NCBI RefSeq assembly: GCF_016783915.1
Contig: NZ_JADHVT010000010.1
Span: 1 to 61,408, forward strand
Source: Acidovorax sp.
GTDB lineage: Bacteria > Pseudomonadota > Gammaproteobacteria > Burkholderiales > Burkholderiaceae_C
Direction of reading: 5' to 3'
DNA length: 61,408 nucleotides
Below are positions 16,917-25,502 of this stretch, in pieces (within the stretch, counting starts at the first letter, position 1; the number at the start of each line of letters is the position of its first letter). A program made the position numbers and the translations under genes. The notes below the pieces were generated by a model. That model was given only the letters and a program-made list of their open reading frames with translations. It had not been told where the DNA came from and searched no databases.

Positions 16917-17558
16917 ATGGCCGACCACTACACCACGCTGGAAGTCGCCAAAATGCTGGGCATGGCCGTGCGGTCGGTCCAGCTGATGGTGGACCGCAAC
17001 GAACTGGAGGCCTGGAAGACGCCAGGCGGACACCGCCGCATCTCCCGCGCATCGGTGGAACGGTGGATGACCGCCCATGGCGCAGGTGGTGCACCCCAGG
17101 CACTGGCCGCCGGCACCCCGGTGACCACCCGACCGCCCCTGGCCACGCCGGTAGCTCCAGCCAAGGGGCGTGCCCCCAAAATCCTGCTGATCGAGGATTC
17201 GATCCACTTCCAGAACCTTGTGGGTCTCATCGTGCAGCAGCACTTTCCGGGCGCTCAACTACACGTAGCCAACGATGGCATCACCGGTCTGGCGCTGTAT
17301 GGACAGACACAGCCCGAGGTACTGATCGTGGACATCCTGCTGCCGGGCATCGATGGCGCCACCCTCATCACCACGCTGCGCTCGCACCCCCAGTTTTCGC
17401 GCAGCCACCTCATCGTGGTCACCTCGCTCGACGAACAGCAGCGCGAACCCTACGCTTTTGCCTTGCAGGGCGTGAAGGTGATCCACAAACCCCGGCTGGT
17501 GGCCGAGCTACCCAGCGCGCTGGCCGCCTGTATTCCCCAGGCCCAGGTGCCCGCATGA
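16917..17558 (+). CDS. Response regulator with N-terminal excisionase/MerR-like HTH
   Basis: The start at 16917 is preceded by GGAG at 6 bp. The 213-residue protein places the DNA-binding domain first: YTTLEVAKMLGMAVRSVQLM and TPGGHRRISRASVERWM (residues about 4-52), an HTH_17/MerR-type fold. A Pro/Ala linker and a receiver domain follow, with ILLIEDS, phospho-Asp in VLIVDILLPGIDG, Thr in VVTSLD and Lys in VIHKPR. This order is the reverse of usual response regulators. Its stop overlaps the next ATG (ATGA), coupling it to the REC-HPt gene. It is the only obvious transcriptional output of this island. Confidence 0.88.
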   Translation: MADHYTTLEVAKMLGMAVRSVQLMVDRNELEAWKTPGGHRRISRASVERWMTAHGAGGAPQALAAGTPVTTRPPLATPVAPAKGRAPKILLIEDSIHFQNLVGLIVQQHFPGAQLHVANDGITGLALYGQTQPEVLIVDILLPGIDGATLITTLRSHPQFSRSHLIVVTSLDEQQREPYAFALQGVKVIHKPRLVAELPSALAACIPQAQVPA

Positions 17559-18290
17559 GCCCCCCCCAAGGTCCTGCTGGTCGAAGACGACAGCTCCATC
17601 GCGCGCTTTGTGCAGATGGCACTGGAAGAACTGCCCATCGAGCTGGTGACCTGCACCAACGTACCCGACGCCATGCATGCGCTGCACGCGGGGGGTGTGG
17701 AACTCATCATCACCGACCTCATGTTGCCGGGCGAGTCTGGCATTGACCTGGTACAGCGGCTGCTGCAGGAGCCTGTCCACAAACGCCGCACTCCGGTGGC
17801 GGTGTTCAGCGCAGGCCTGACGCCGCCGGTGCGCGAGCAACTGCAGGCCATGAAGGTGTGGCGCATGGTGTCCAAACCTGCGTCGGTGGCAGAACTGGAG
17901 GCCTGCGTGACCGATGCGCTGGCACTGGCGACCGAGCCCCCCGCCAATGCACCTGCAGCAGCTGCAACGCTCGCCAATGAAGCGGCTGACGACGAGGCGC
18001 AGGCCATTGCCACTCACTTTGCTGGCGACGAGTTTCTGTTCAAGGCCTACCGAGCCAGCTGCCTGCAGCAGTTCCCTACCGACGTGCGGCAAGGTGACGC
18101 GGCCAGTGCAGCGCAAGACTGGCCTGCGCTGCGCCGTCTGGCACACAGCCTAGCCACCGTGCTGCTCACCCTGGGCCACCCGGCCCAAAGCGTGCGCGCC
18201 CGCCAGTTGGAAAACGCAGCCGCCGAGTCTGCTGCCGAGGCCTGCCAGGGGCATTGGCGCCTGCTGCGGGCGTTCCTGCTGCAGCTCTGA
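17555..18290 (+). pseudogene. REC-HPt phosphotransfer protein, out of frame at a C8 tract
   Basis: The coupled ATG (17555) is followed by AGC and a run of eight C (17560-17567). From there the receiver sequence (KVLLVEDDSSIARFV) reads in another frame; with seven C it would be MSPPKVLLVEDD. The rest is intact: phospho-Asp in LIITDLMLPGESG, Lys in MVSKPAS, then an Ala-rich linker and a C-terminal HPt-like helix set. The His is in RLAHSLATVLLTLG, where the usual Lys after HSL is Ala. No start codon lies between the in-frame TGA and the receiver. Options are a sequencing error, phase variation or slippage. Confidence 0.8.
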
Positions 18291-18442
18291 TCCGGCGCCA
18301 GCGGCGCGGCAGGCCGGACCCTTGGCCTCGCTGATGCCCGATAGCAGGCGATCTCACCATCCTGCCACCTCCACATAGAGAACCCTGCACAAGCGGGCAA
18401 TAGCGCCACTTTTCCGCTAAATAACCATTCAGAGCAAAAAAT

Positions 18443-18474
18443 AACCAATTGGTCTAATATAGAAACAATTGGTT
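18443..18474. promoter_or_regulatory. Inverted repeat upstream of the MHYT gene
   Basis: AACCAATTG (18443-18451) and CAATTGGTT (18466-18474) are perfect reverse complements. They flank a TAATAT sequence that could be a -10 box. The local region (18405-18480) is much more AT-rich than its surroundings. This is a candidate operator for the MHYT gene; the binding protein is unknown, though the HTH-REC protein encoded 1.5 kb away is a possible candidate. Confidence 0.45.
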
Positions 18475-18531
18475 TCAACTGCTCAGCGAGCGGTGTGAAA
18501 CGCCACTTCCACCCCTCACAGGCAGCTCTAC

Positions 18532-19299
18532 ATGGACCCCACCGTCGTCTCCGAATACCGCCCCCACCTCGTCGCCATTTCGTTTGCTTTGGCGTTCATT
18601 GGTTCGCTGATCGCGCTGATGGTCACTCGCCGCATCCGCCACACGGACGGCTCGCTCAACCGCGCAGCTGCCGTAACAGCGGGTGTGGCACTGGGCGGCA
18701 TTGGGGTGTGGTCCATGCACTTTGTGGGCATGGTGGCGCTGCGGCTGGATGTAGCCAGCAGTTACGGCATCGTCGAAAGCGCTGTGTCGCTGGTGGCTGC
18801 CGTGGCCTGCACCTCGGCAGCACTCATTGTGGTGTCCAGGGCACCCCGGGAGCCGGCACGCATTCTGGGCGCAGGACTGCTGCTGGGCCTGGGCGTGGCG
18901 GGCATGCATTACCTTGGCATGTACGGCATGAAGATTGGCGGCTACATCAACTGGGACCTGCGCACCGTGGCCCTGTCGGTGCTGATCGCGGTGGCAGCAG
19001 GCACAGCCGCCTTGTGGCTGGCTTTCAATACCCGCCGCCTGGGCAGCCGCGTGGGCGCAGCCCTGCTGATGGCTGCCGCAGTTTGCGCCATGCACTACAC
19101 CGGCATGGGTGCTGCCGAATTCATTTGCACCACCCCCAACCGCTTTGCCACCGTGCAGGGCATCGGGCTGGTGAGCTCGCTGGGCCTCGGCCCCATCGTG
19201 GCCGCCTGCGCATTTGCCATGGCTGTGCTGATTTCGGTGGACCTGTATGTGCAGTGGATGCAACGCTCCATTGGGCAGCAGCGCCGCCGCACGACCTGA
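18532..19299 (+). CDS. Stand-alone MHYT-domain integral membrane sensor
   Basis: A 255-residue protein with seven hydrophobic segments. It has the three family motifs WSMHFVGM (residue 62), AGMHYLGM (125) and AMHYTGM (187), spaced about 62 residues apart. The Met/His residues are proposed to bind copper and sense O2, CO or NO. MHYT domains usually precede GGDEF, EAL or kinase domains; this one has no output domain, ending QRSIGQQRRRTT. It follows the HTH-REC and REC-HPt genes after 241 bp. It may signal through a partner of the neighbouring phosphorelay. Confidence 0.92.
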   Translation: MDPTVVSEYRPHLVAISFALAFIGSLIALMVTRRIRHTDGSLNRAAAVTAGVALGGIGVWSMHFVGMVALRLDVASSYGIVESAVSLVAAVACTSAALIVVSRAPREPARILGAGLLLGLGVAGMHYLGMYGMKIGGYINWDLRTVALSVLIAVAAGTAALWLAFNTRRLGSRVGAALLMAAAVCAMHYTGMGAAEFICTTPNRFATVQGIGLVSSLGLGPIVAACAFAMAVLISVDLYVQWMQRSIGQQRRRTT

Positions 19300-19372
19300 A
19301 CCACGCAAAGCTCGCGCGAAACAAGGGCTGTACCAGGGTGGATTCGGCCAACTCTTCAATAAGATGGCGGCC

Positions 19373-20062
19373 ATGATCACCCTGCACCACCTCGAAACCT
19401 CGCGCTCGCAGCGCATCCTTTGGCTGCTGGAAGAGCTGGGCCTGCCCTACGAGCTCAAGATCTACGCGCGCGACAAGGCCACCAAGCTGGCACCGCCTGC
19501 GCTCAAGGCCATTCACCCCCTGGGCAAGTCGCCAGTCATCACCGATGGTGACGAAGTGATTGCCGAATCGGGCGCCATCATCGAGTACCTGGCCGAAACC
19601 TATGGCGAGCAGACCCGTGGTGACCTGGCCCACCTGCAGCCCGCACCCCGCACTGCAGAGCACCGCCAGTGCCGCTTCTGGATGCACTATGCCGAGGGCT
19701 CGCTGATGAACTGGCTGGTGATGAAGCTGGTGTTCAAGGCCATCCCCACCCAGCCCATGCCGTTCTTCGTGAAGCCCATCGCGCGTGCCCTGTGTGGCAC
19801 GGTGCAGCAAAAGCTCATCGACCCCAACGTGGATACAGCGCTCGCGTTCATTGAGCAACACCTGGGCACCCACCGCTGGTTTGCGGGGGAGCACCTGACC
19901 ATGGCGGACTTTCAGATGAGCTTTGCGGTGGAGGCGCTGATGTCCCGCGCCAACGATGCGAGCCGCTGTCCACACCTGCAGGCTTACCTGGAGCGCATGC
20001 ACGCACGCCCCGCCTACCAGCGCGGCATCGCCAAGGGCGGGCCGGTGGTGATCCAGACCTGA
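19373..20062 (+). CDS. Glutathione S-transferase
   Basis: The start is set at ATG 19373 (MITLHHLETSRSQR); a start three codons upstream (19364) is possible. The 229-residue protein has a thioredoxin-fold N domain with the catalytic-region Ser (SRSQRILWLLEELGLPYEL), the cis-Pro strand GKSPVITDGD and the glutathione contact AESGAIIEYL. An all-helical C domain follows (LTMADFQMSFAVEAL). The enzyme conjugates or reduces substrates with glutathione in the cytoplasm; the subclass is undefined. It precedes the phosphatase gene by 24 bp. Confidence 0.9.
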   Translation: MITLHHLETSRSQRILWLLEELGLPYELKIYARDKATKLAPPALKAIHPLGKSPVITDGDEVIAESGAIIEYLAETYGEQTRGDLAHLQPAPRTAEHRQCRFWMHYAEGSLMNWLVMKLVFKAIPTQPMPFFVKPIARALCGTVQQKLIDPNVDTALAFIEQHLGTHRWFAGEHLTMADFQMSFAVEALMSRANDASRCPHLQAYLERMHARPAYQRGIAKGGPVVIQT

Positions 20063-20086
20063 CCTCACACAACGAACCCAAGCCAC

Positions 20087-20590
20087 ATGACCCACTACGC
20101 CATCCTGTTTGTGTGCATGGGCAACATCTGCCGCAGCCCCACGGCCCACGGCGTGTTCCGCCACAAGCTCATTGACAGCGGCCTGGCGCACAGCGTGCAG
20201 GTGGACTCGGCGGGCACACACAACTACCACCCCGGCGAGCCGCCCGACACCCGCACCCAGCGCCATGCATCGCAGCGCGGCTATGACCTGTCGGACCTGC
20301 GGGCCCGGCAGATCACGGATGCGGACTTTGCCCACTACGACCTGATCCTGGCCATGGACTGGGACAACCTGGCGCTGGCACAGGACCTGTGCCCGCCCGC
20401 GCACACGCACAAGCTGCGGCGCATGACGGAGTTCTGCCTGCAGTTCGACAGCCCGGTGGTGCCTGACCCGTACTACGGCGGCAGCCAGGGGTTTGAGGAG
20501 GTGCTGGACCTGGTGGAAGACGCGTGCGAAGGGCTGCTCAGGCATGTGCAGCGGCAGCTGCAGGCGCAGGTGCCACCGATGAAGCGCTGA
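20087..20590 (+). CDS. Low-molecular-weight protein-tyrosine phosphatase
   Basis: The 167-residue protein has the catalytic P-loop FVCMGNICRSPTAHG (Cys-x5-Arg-Ser; here C-MGNIC-RS), a YHPGEPPDTR region, a LILAMDWDN motif and the general-acid Asp of VVPDPYYGG near residue 128. The length is typical (about 155-170). These enzymes dephosphorylate tyrosine kinases or small phosphate esters in the cytoplasm. It is convergent with xdhC, whose stop lies 19 bp away, with no clear terminator between them. Confidence 0.92.
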   Translation: MTHYAILFVCMGNICRSPTAHGVFRHKLIDSGLAHSVQVDSAGTHNYHPGEPPDTRTQRHASQRGYDLSDLRARQITDADFAHYDLILAMDWDNLALAQDLCPPAHTHKLRRMTEFCLQFDSPVVPDPYYGGSQGFEEVLDLVEDACEGLLRHVQRQLQAQVPPMKR

Positions 20591-20608
20591 CCTCCGGGAC
20601 TACCCGAG

Positions 20609-21682
20609 CTACCGCACGCCGCACACCAGGGCGCCGGGGTCGTTGTGCGCCTGCTCGCGGTCGTTCTTGGCCTGGGCCACTTCCATGTCGCGCGGCAGGG
20701 TCACGCCGTTTTTGACGGCCAGGATCTCGGCCATCACGCTCACTGCGATTTCGGGGGGCGTCTTGCTGCCGATGTAGATGCCGATGGGCCCACGCAGGCG
20801 TTGCAGGCTGGCTTCGGTCTGGTCAAAGTGCTCGATCATGCGGGCCCGCCGCGCCTCGTTGTTGCGGCGCGAGCCGATGCCACCCACGTAGAACGCCTCG
20901 GTGCTCAAAGCCTCCAGCAGCGCCAGATCGTCCAGCTTGGGGTCGTGCGTGAGGGCCACCACGCAGGTGCGGCGATCGGGCTTGAAGGCCAGCACCACAT
21001 CGTCGGGCATGTCGCTCACCACCGTGGCGCCCGGCACGCTCCAGCTGCCCCGGTACTCCTCGCGCGGGTCGCACACCGTCACGGCAAAGCCGTTGAACAA
21101 GGCCATGGTGGCCAGGTACTCGGTGAGCTGCCCCGCCCCGATCAGCAGCATGCGGTACTCGGGCCCGAAGGTGTTGGTGAGCTGCTGTGCATCCACCTTC
21201 AGATCCTCGGGTGCCTGCGTAGGCGCCAAGGTCACGGCGCCATCGGACAGGCGCACGGTGCGCTGCACCAGGCGCCCGGCGGCCAGCTGGGCAATCAAAT
21301 CGGCCAGCAGCGCGGGATCTGGGTCGTATTCCAGCAGCAGCTCCAGCGTGCCGCCACAGGGCAGGCCAAAGCGGTGGGCTTCGTCGGCGCTGATACCGTA
21401 TTTGACAAACGATGGCGGCCCGCTGGGGATGCGGTGCTCGGCACCGTCTGCCGCAGCGCCCGCCTGGGCATAGGCGCGGGTATGGCGGTCGATCAGGTCG
21501 TCCTCAATGCACCCGCCTGACACCGAACCCACCACCGCGCCGTCTTCGCACAGCGCCATGATCGAACCCACCGGCCGGGGCGACGAGCCCCAGGTGCGCA
21601 CCACCGTGGCCAGCAGCGCACGGCGCCCTGCGGCACGCCAGCCCTGCAGCGTGCGCAGCACGACGACGTCCAAATTTTCCAT
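20609..21682 (-). CDS. XdhC/CoxI family molybdenum-cofactor insertion protein
   Basis: The 357-residue protein has an N-terminal XdhC_CoxI domain (TVVRTWGSSPRPVGS and GSVSGGCIEDDL, with the conserved Cys) and a C-terminal Rossmann XdhC_C domain (LLIGAGQLTEYLATMALFNG; GIGSRRNN). The family holds the molybdenum cofactor and loads its sulfurated form into xanthine-dehydrogenase-type enzymes. It is the last gene of the operon that begins with coxS, 29 bp after coxG, and is most likely dedicated to this operon's CoxL. Confidence 0.92.
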   Translation of the reverse strand: MENLDVVVLRTLQGWRAAGRRALLATVVRTWGSSPRPVGSIMALCEDGAVVGSVSGGCIEDDLIDRHTRAYAQAGAAADGAEHRIPSGPPSFVKYGISADEAHRFGLPCGGTLELLLEYDPDPALLADLIAQLAAGRLVQRTVRLSDGAVTLAPTQAPEDLKVDAQQLTNTFGPEYRMLLIGAGQLTEYLATMALFNGFAVTVCDPREEYRGSWSVPGATVVSDMPDDVVLAFKPDRRTCVVALTHDPKLDDLALLEALSTEAFYVGGIGSRRNNEARRARMIEHFDQTEASLQRLRGPIGIYIGSKTPPEIAVSVMAEILAVKNGVTLPRDMEVAQAKNDREQAHNDPGALVCGVR

Positions 21683-21711
21683 GACTCACTTCCTTCCGGT
21701 ACCCATAGCAC

Positions 21712-22344
21712 TCAGCCCCGATTGAACCACCAGGCCAGCAGTACGAGTGCCGCCACGCCAACACCCCACATCCACGCAGGGATACCGCCGCCCTGGGTGG
21801 CACTCCCCCCTTCCACGGTGCCTGGCTGGGTGATGGCATCGGCACTGGCTGCTGCATCTGCCGGGGGTGCTTCAGCGCGCGGAAAGCGGCGCTGCATCTC
21901 GTCGTCAAACCGCTTGAAGAAGTCCTCGGCCATGCTCTTGGCGGCGCCGTCGATCAGGCGCTGGCCCAGCTGCGCGATCTTTCCGCCCACGGAGGCATGC
22001 ACGGTGTAATGCAGCTCGCAGCTGGCCTGCCCCGCCGCATCGGCAGGCAACGGCACCAACTTGACCTGGGCATTGCCCTTGCCAAAGCCCGCCACGCCGC
22101 CGGAGCCATCGAAGGCGATGTTGTAGCTCTCGGGCGGCACGATGTCGGACAGCGTGATCTTGCCGGCGAACTTGGCCGACACGGGCCCGATCTTGAGCGC
22201 CATGGCCACCGAATACTGGTTCTCGGCCGTGGGCTCGACCTTGTCGCAGCCGGGAATGCACAGCTTGAGCACCTCGGGGTCGTTGAGCGCCTCCCAGGCC
22301 TGTTGCTGGCTGACGGCAAGGGTTCGGCTGGCTTGCATTTCCAT
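21712..22344 (-). CDS. coxG: CoxG-like SRPBCC protein with C-terminal membrane anchor
   Basis: The 210-residue protein has an SRPBCC (START-like) fold with the CoxG signature (VSQQQAWEALNDPEVLKLCIPGCDKVE; GGVAGFGKGNAQVKL; VGGKIAQLGQRLIDGAAK). A Pro/Ala linker and one C-terminal transmembrane helix follow (AWMWGVGVAALVLLAWWF). In carboxydotrophs CoxG helps attach the CO dehydrogenase to the membrane and respiratory quinones. The same role for this operon's form II enzyme is plausible but unproven. Confidence 0.9.
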   Translation of the reverse strand: MEMQASRTLAVSQQQAWEALNDPEVLKLCIPGCDKVEPTAENQYSVAMALKIGPVSAKFAGKITLSDIVPPESYNIAFDGSGGVAGFGKGNAQVKLVPLPADAAGQASCELHYTVHASVGGKIAQLGQRLIDGAAKSMAEDFFKRFDDEMQRRFPRAEAPPADAAASADAITQPGTVEGGSATQGGGIPAWMWGVGVAALVLLAWWFNRG

Positions 22345-22438
22345 GGTGGGTCCTCTCGGTCTTCAATTGGTGTGGATGTTGTGGGAGTTCAATCGGTCCG
22401 CTGCATGGCTGGGCTCGATGCGGTGCGGGGCCGCGTCC

Positions 22439-23641
22439 TCATTGCCGCAGCACGCTTGCCAGGCTGGTCGCCAGGTCCTTCAGGTGGCTCAGGTTGTGCA
22501 CGGCCACCATGCCGTGGGCCTGGCGGTGCAAGGCCGACGCGCCGCGTGCCGTGGGGGCATACCCTTCGTAGCGCAGCAGCGGGTTGAGCCACAGCAGGCG
22601 GCCACAGTGGCGGCGCAGCCAGGCCAGCTCACGCTCCAGCACCTCGGGGGTGCCCGTGTCGAGCCCGTCGCTGATCAGCAGCACCAGCGTGCGCCGCCCC
22701 ACCAGGCGCCGCGCGTGCTGCAAGCGCAACTGGCCCAGGCTGTCGCCCATGCGGGTGCCGCCCGCAAAGTCGGTGATGGCATGGCTGGCCGTCTCCAGCA
22801 TGGCGTCGGTGTCGGCCAACCGGAAGGCGGGCGTGAGGTCGGTCAAGCCAGTGCCAAACGCAAACACATCACGGCGCACGGCGGCGCCGGTGTGGCGCGG
22901 TGCGGTGGCGGCGTGCAAAAAGGCCAGCAGCAACCGGGCGTAGCGCTCCATGGAGCCCGACACGTCTACCAGTACCAGTAGCGGCAGCGGTTGCTGGCGG
23001 CGCTGCAGCAAGGGGATGTGCAGCACCTCGCCCCCACTGCGCGACGCATGGTGCATGGCGCCAGGCCAGTGCGGGCGGCTGCCGCGTGCGCCCGGCCGGG
23101 TGCGGCGGGCCGCGTAGCGCGGTAACGGCAAGGACACGTCGCGCGCCAGGCGCTCCACCAGGATGTATTCGCTGGCCGAGAGCTGGTTGAAATCGGCCTG
23201 CCGCAGGCGCTGCAGGTCACTGGCCGTCATGGCGGCATCGAATTCGATCTTGTCTTCTTCGCGCGCGGGTGGTGCGTTGCGGGCTGCACGCACGGGCGCC
23301 AATGCCTCGCTCACGCGCGGGCGGCGCTTGACGGGCTCGGCTTTGGACTCTGCGCTGGGCAGCATCTGGGCCAGCAGCTTTTGCGCCACGTTGGGGTTGC
23401 GAAAGTAGGCGTCGAACAGCTCTCGGAACACCATGCGGTCTTGCTCGCGGCTGACCAGCACGGCCTCCAGTGCGGCGCTGAAGTCGTCGCGCTGCAAACC
23501 CACCAACATCACCGCCTGCTGGGCCAGCGCCATGCGGGCAGCGTCCACCCGCACGCCAGCGCGGCGCAGCGTGCGGCCAAAACCGCTCAGGTTGTCGGCC
23601 AACTTGCCAACGCGGGCATCGCCGAGTTGAGAGAACATTGC
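22439..23641 (-). CDS. CoxE-like VWA-domain protein
   Basis: The start at 23641 is chosen for its GAGG ribosome site and because relatives begin near MFSQLGDARVGKLADN; ATG 23653 and 23671 are alternatives. The 400-residue protein has a helical N domain and a C-terminal von Willebrand A domain. The metal-ion-dependent adhesion motif is DVSGSMERYAR, with FAGGTRMGDSL and LLISDGLDTG. With its MoxR-ATPase partner (23 bp upstream) it forms a MoxR-VWA chaperone pair. In cox systems CoxD/CoxE mature the Cu/Mo site; for a form II enzyme the pair may act on another step. Confidence 0.88.
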   Translation of the reverse strand, partial: AMFSQLGDARVGKLADNLSGFGRTLRRAGVRVDAARMALAQQAVMLVGLQRDDFSAALEAVLVSREQDRMVFRELFDAYFRNPNVAQKLLAQMLPSAESKAEPVKRRPRVSEALAPVRAARNAPPAREEDKIEFDAAMTASDLQRLRQADFNQLSASEYILVERLARDVSLPLPRYAARRTRPGARGSRPHWPGAMHHASRSGGEVLHIPLLQRRQQPLPLLVLVDVSGSMERYARLLLAFLHAATAPRHTGAAVRRDVFAFGTGLTDLTPAFRLADTDAMLETASHAITDFAGGTRMGDSLGQLRLQHARRLVGRRTLVLLISDGLDTGTPEVLERELAWLRRHCGRLLWLNPLLRYEGYAPTARGASALHRQAHGMVAVHNLSHLKDLATSLASVLRQ

Positions 23642-23663
23642 GCCCTCGGCCATCGGGCGGTTC

Positions 23664-24590
23664 TCATGCATCGGTGTCGGCGGGCTGCAGCAACTGCACA
23701 GCCATGTCGCGGGTGAGCGCCGCGACATCCTCACGCTGCTTGAACAGGATGCCTGCCGTGTCGGACACCACTTCAGGGTCCACCACAATAGTATCCAGCG
23801 CCACCAGCGCCTTGGCCCATTCCACGCTCTCGGCGATGCCTGGTGCGCGCTGAAACGCGTTGACAAACGGCTGGCTGCGCAGCCGGCCCACAAACTCCGC
23901 CACCTGCACGGCCAGCGTCTCGCTGGCGCCGGGCACCTGTGCGCGCACGATGGCCAGCTCGCGCTCACGCTCGGGGTAGTCCAGCCAGTGGTACAGGCAG
24001 CGGCGCTTGACGGCGTCGTGCAGGTCGCGCGTGCGGTTGCTGGTGAGGAGGGTGACCGGCGTGGCCGTGGCGCGCACGGTGCCGATCTCGGGGATGCTCA
24101 CCTGGTACTCGCCCAGGTACTCGAGCAAAAAGGCCTCGAAGGGCTCGTCGGCACGGTCCACCTCGTCAATCAACAGCACGGCGCCAGGCGCTGGCGCCTG
24201 CAGTGCCTGCAGCAAGGGGCGACGGATGAGGTAGCGGTCCTGGTACACCTCGCGCTCCACCTGCGCCATGTCGGCACTGCCTTTGCCTTCTGCAGCCCGC
24301 ATGTGCAAGAGCTGGGCGGCGTAATTCCATTCGTACAGCGCCTCGCGCTGCTCCAAGCCGTCGTAGCACTGCAGGCGTATCAGGCTGCGCGACAGCACTT
24401 CCGAGAGGGCTTTGGCCAGCGCCGTTTTGCCCACGCCGGGCTCGCCCTCCAGCAGCAAAGGCCGCTGCAGCTTGAGGGCCAGAAACACCGCTGTGGCCAG
24501 GCGCCGGTCCGCAAAGTAGCCCACGCTTTGCAAGGCCTGCACCAAGGCGTCGATGGAAGCCGGAACCGGCGCGGCGTTCAACGAGTTCAT
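23664..24590 (-). CDS. MoxR family AAA+ ATPase (CoxD-like)
   Basis: The start is set at 24590, the ATG of MNSLNAAPVP; an ATG five codons upstream lies in a repeat-derived sequence. The 308-residue AAA+ ATPase has Walker A GEPGVGKTALAK, Walker B VLLIDEVDRADEPFE, sensor-1 Asn in LLTSNRTRDL and an Arg-finger region (VKRRCLYHWLDYP). MoxR ATPases remodel or load cofactors into target enzymes together with VWA proteins; the VWA gene follows directly. It is part of the molybdenum-hydroxylase operon. Confidence 0.92.
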   Translation of the reverse strand: MNSLNAAPVPASIDALVQALQSVGYFADRRLATAVFLALKLQRPLLLEGEPGVGKTALAKALSEVLSRSLIRLQCYDGLEQREALYEWNYAAQLLHMRAAEGKGSADMAQVEREVYQDRYLIRRPLLQALQAPAPGAVLLIDEVDRADEPFEAFLLEYLGEYQVSIPEIGTVRATATPVTLLTSNRTRDLHDAVKRRCLYHWLDYPERERELAIVRAQVPGASETLAVQVAEFVGRLRSQPFVNAFQRAPGIAESVEWAKALVALDTIVVDPEVVSDTAGILFKQREDVAALTRDMAVQLLQPADTDA

Positions 24591-24606
24591 TGCTATCCAA
24601 TTCATA

Positions 24607-24639
24607 GCTGCTAGCGCATATTTTTCTAGCGCTTGCAGC
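24607..24639. repeat. Comamonadaceae-type intergenic hairpin repeat
   Basis: GCTGCTAGCGC (24607-24617) pairs with GCGCTTGCAGC (24629-24639) with one mismatch, around an AT-rich loop. It lies between coxM and moxR in the operon. Related sequences occur at 29800, 44273, 50643, 53433 and 56724 in this window, so it is a dispersed repeat rather than a specific terminator; it has no T-run. Confidence 0.6.
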
Positions 24640-24699
24640 CAATTTCACTCAAAAGCCCACCACCGGGTGCCGCACCACGGTGGTGGGGTCGGCTTCACT

Positions 24700-25491
24700 T
24701 CATCCCAGCATCTGCTGTACAGCGCGCTGCGTTTGCACGCTGATGAGGTTGGCGCGGTAGGCGGCACTGGCGTGGATGTCGGCGTTGAGATCGTTCGCGT
24801 CGATCTTCACGCTGGCAGCCGACTGCGGCGTGAAACTCTGGTTGAGCGCCGCCTCCAGCCCTGCATGGCGGAACACGCTGCTGGCCGCACCGGTGACGGC
24901 CACGCGCACGCCGCTGTCGGTCTGCGCCACAAACACCCCCACCAGCGAGAAGCGCGATGCCGCCTGCTTGAACTTCATGTACACAGCGCGTTTCGGGATC
25001 GGGAAGCGGATGGCTGTGATGATCTCGCCCTCCTCCAGCGCCGTGGTGTACATGCCCACAAAGAAGTCATCGGCCTTGATCTCGCGCTGGTTGGTGATGA
25101 CGGTGGCGCCCAGGCCCAACACCGCGCTGGGGTAGCAGGCGGCAGGGTCGTTGTTGGCCACCGAGCCCCCCAGCGTGCCGCGTGCGCGCACCTGGCGGTC
25201 ACCGATGTGTGCGGCCAGATCGGCCAGCGCAGGGATCGCAGATTTCACTTCCGCACTGGATGCCACGTCGGCATGGCGCGTCATGGCGCCGATGACCAGC
25301 GCGTTGCCCTCGCGGCGGATGCCCGCCAGTTCGGCAATGCTGTTCAGGTCTACGATCTTTTCGGGGTTGGCCAGGCGCAGCCGCATGGACGGCAACAGGC
25401 TTTGCCCGCCCGCGAGCAGCTTGCCGCCCTGGGCAATGAGCTGCGCGGCAGCTGCGGTGGAGGAAGGAGCCTCAAAGGTGAATGCGTACAT
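24700..25491 (-). CDS. coxM: FAD-binding subunit of a molybdenum hydroxylase (CoxM-like)
   Basis: The start at 25491 has GGAG upstream. The 263-residue protein is of the CO dehydrogenase/xanthine dehydrogenase FAD-subunit family: KLLAGGQSLLPSMRLRLA (FAD pyrophosphate loop), IGDRQVRARGTLGGSVANNDPAACYP (second FAD motif) and a CO_deh_flav C-terminal domain. It transfers electrons from the iron-sulfur subunit to an acceptor. It lies directly downstream of coxL (11 bp). Confidence 0.93.
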   Translation of the reverse strand: MYAFTFEAPSSTAAAAQLIAQGGKLLAGGQSLLPSMRLRLANPEKIVDLNSIAELAGIRREGNALVIGAMTRHADVASSAEVKSAIPALADLAAHIGDRQVRARGTLGGSVANNDPAACYPSAVLGLGATVITNQREIKADDFFVGMYTTALEEGEIITAIRFPIPKRAVYMKFKQAASRFSLVGVFVAQTDSGVRVAVTGAASSVFRHAGLEAALNQSFTPQSAASVKIDANDLNADIHASAAYRANLISVQTQRAVQQMLG

Positions 25492-25502
25492 GGTGGGTCT
25501 CC

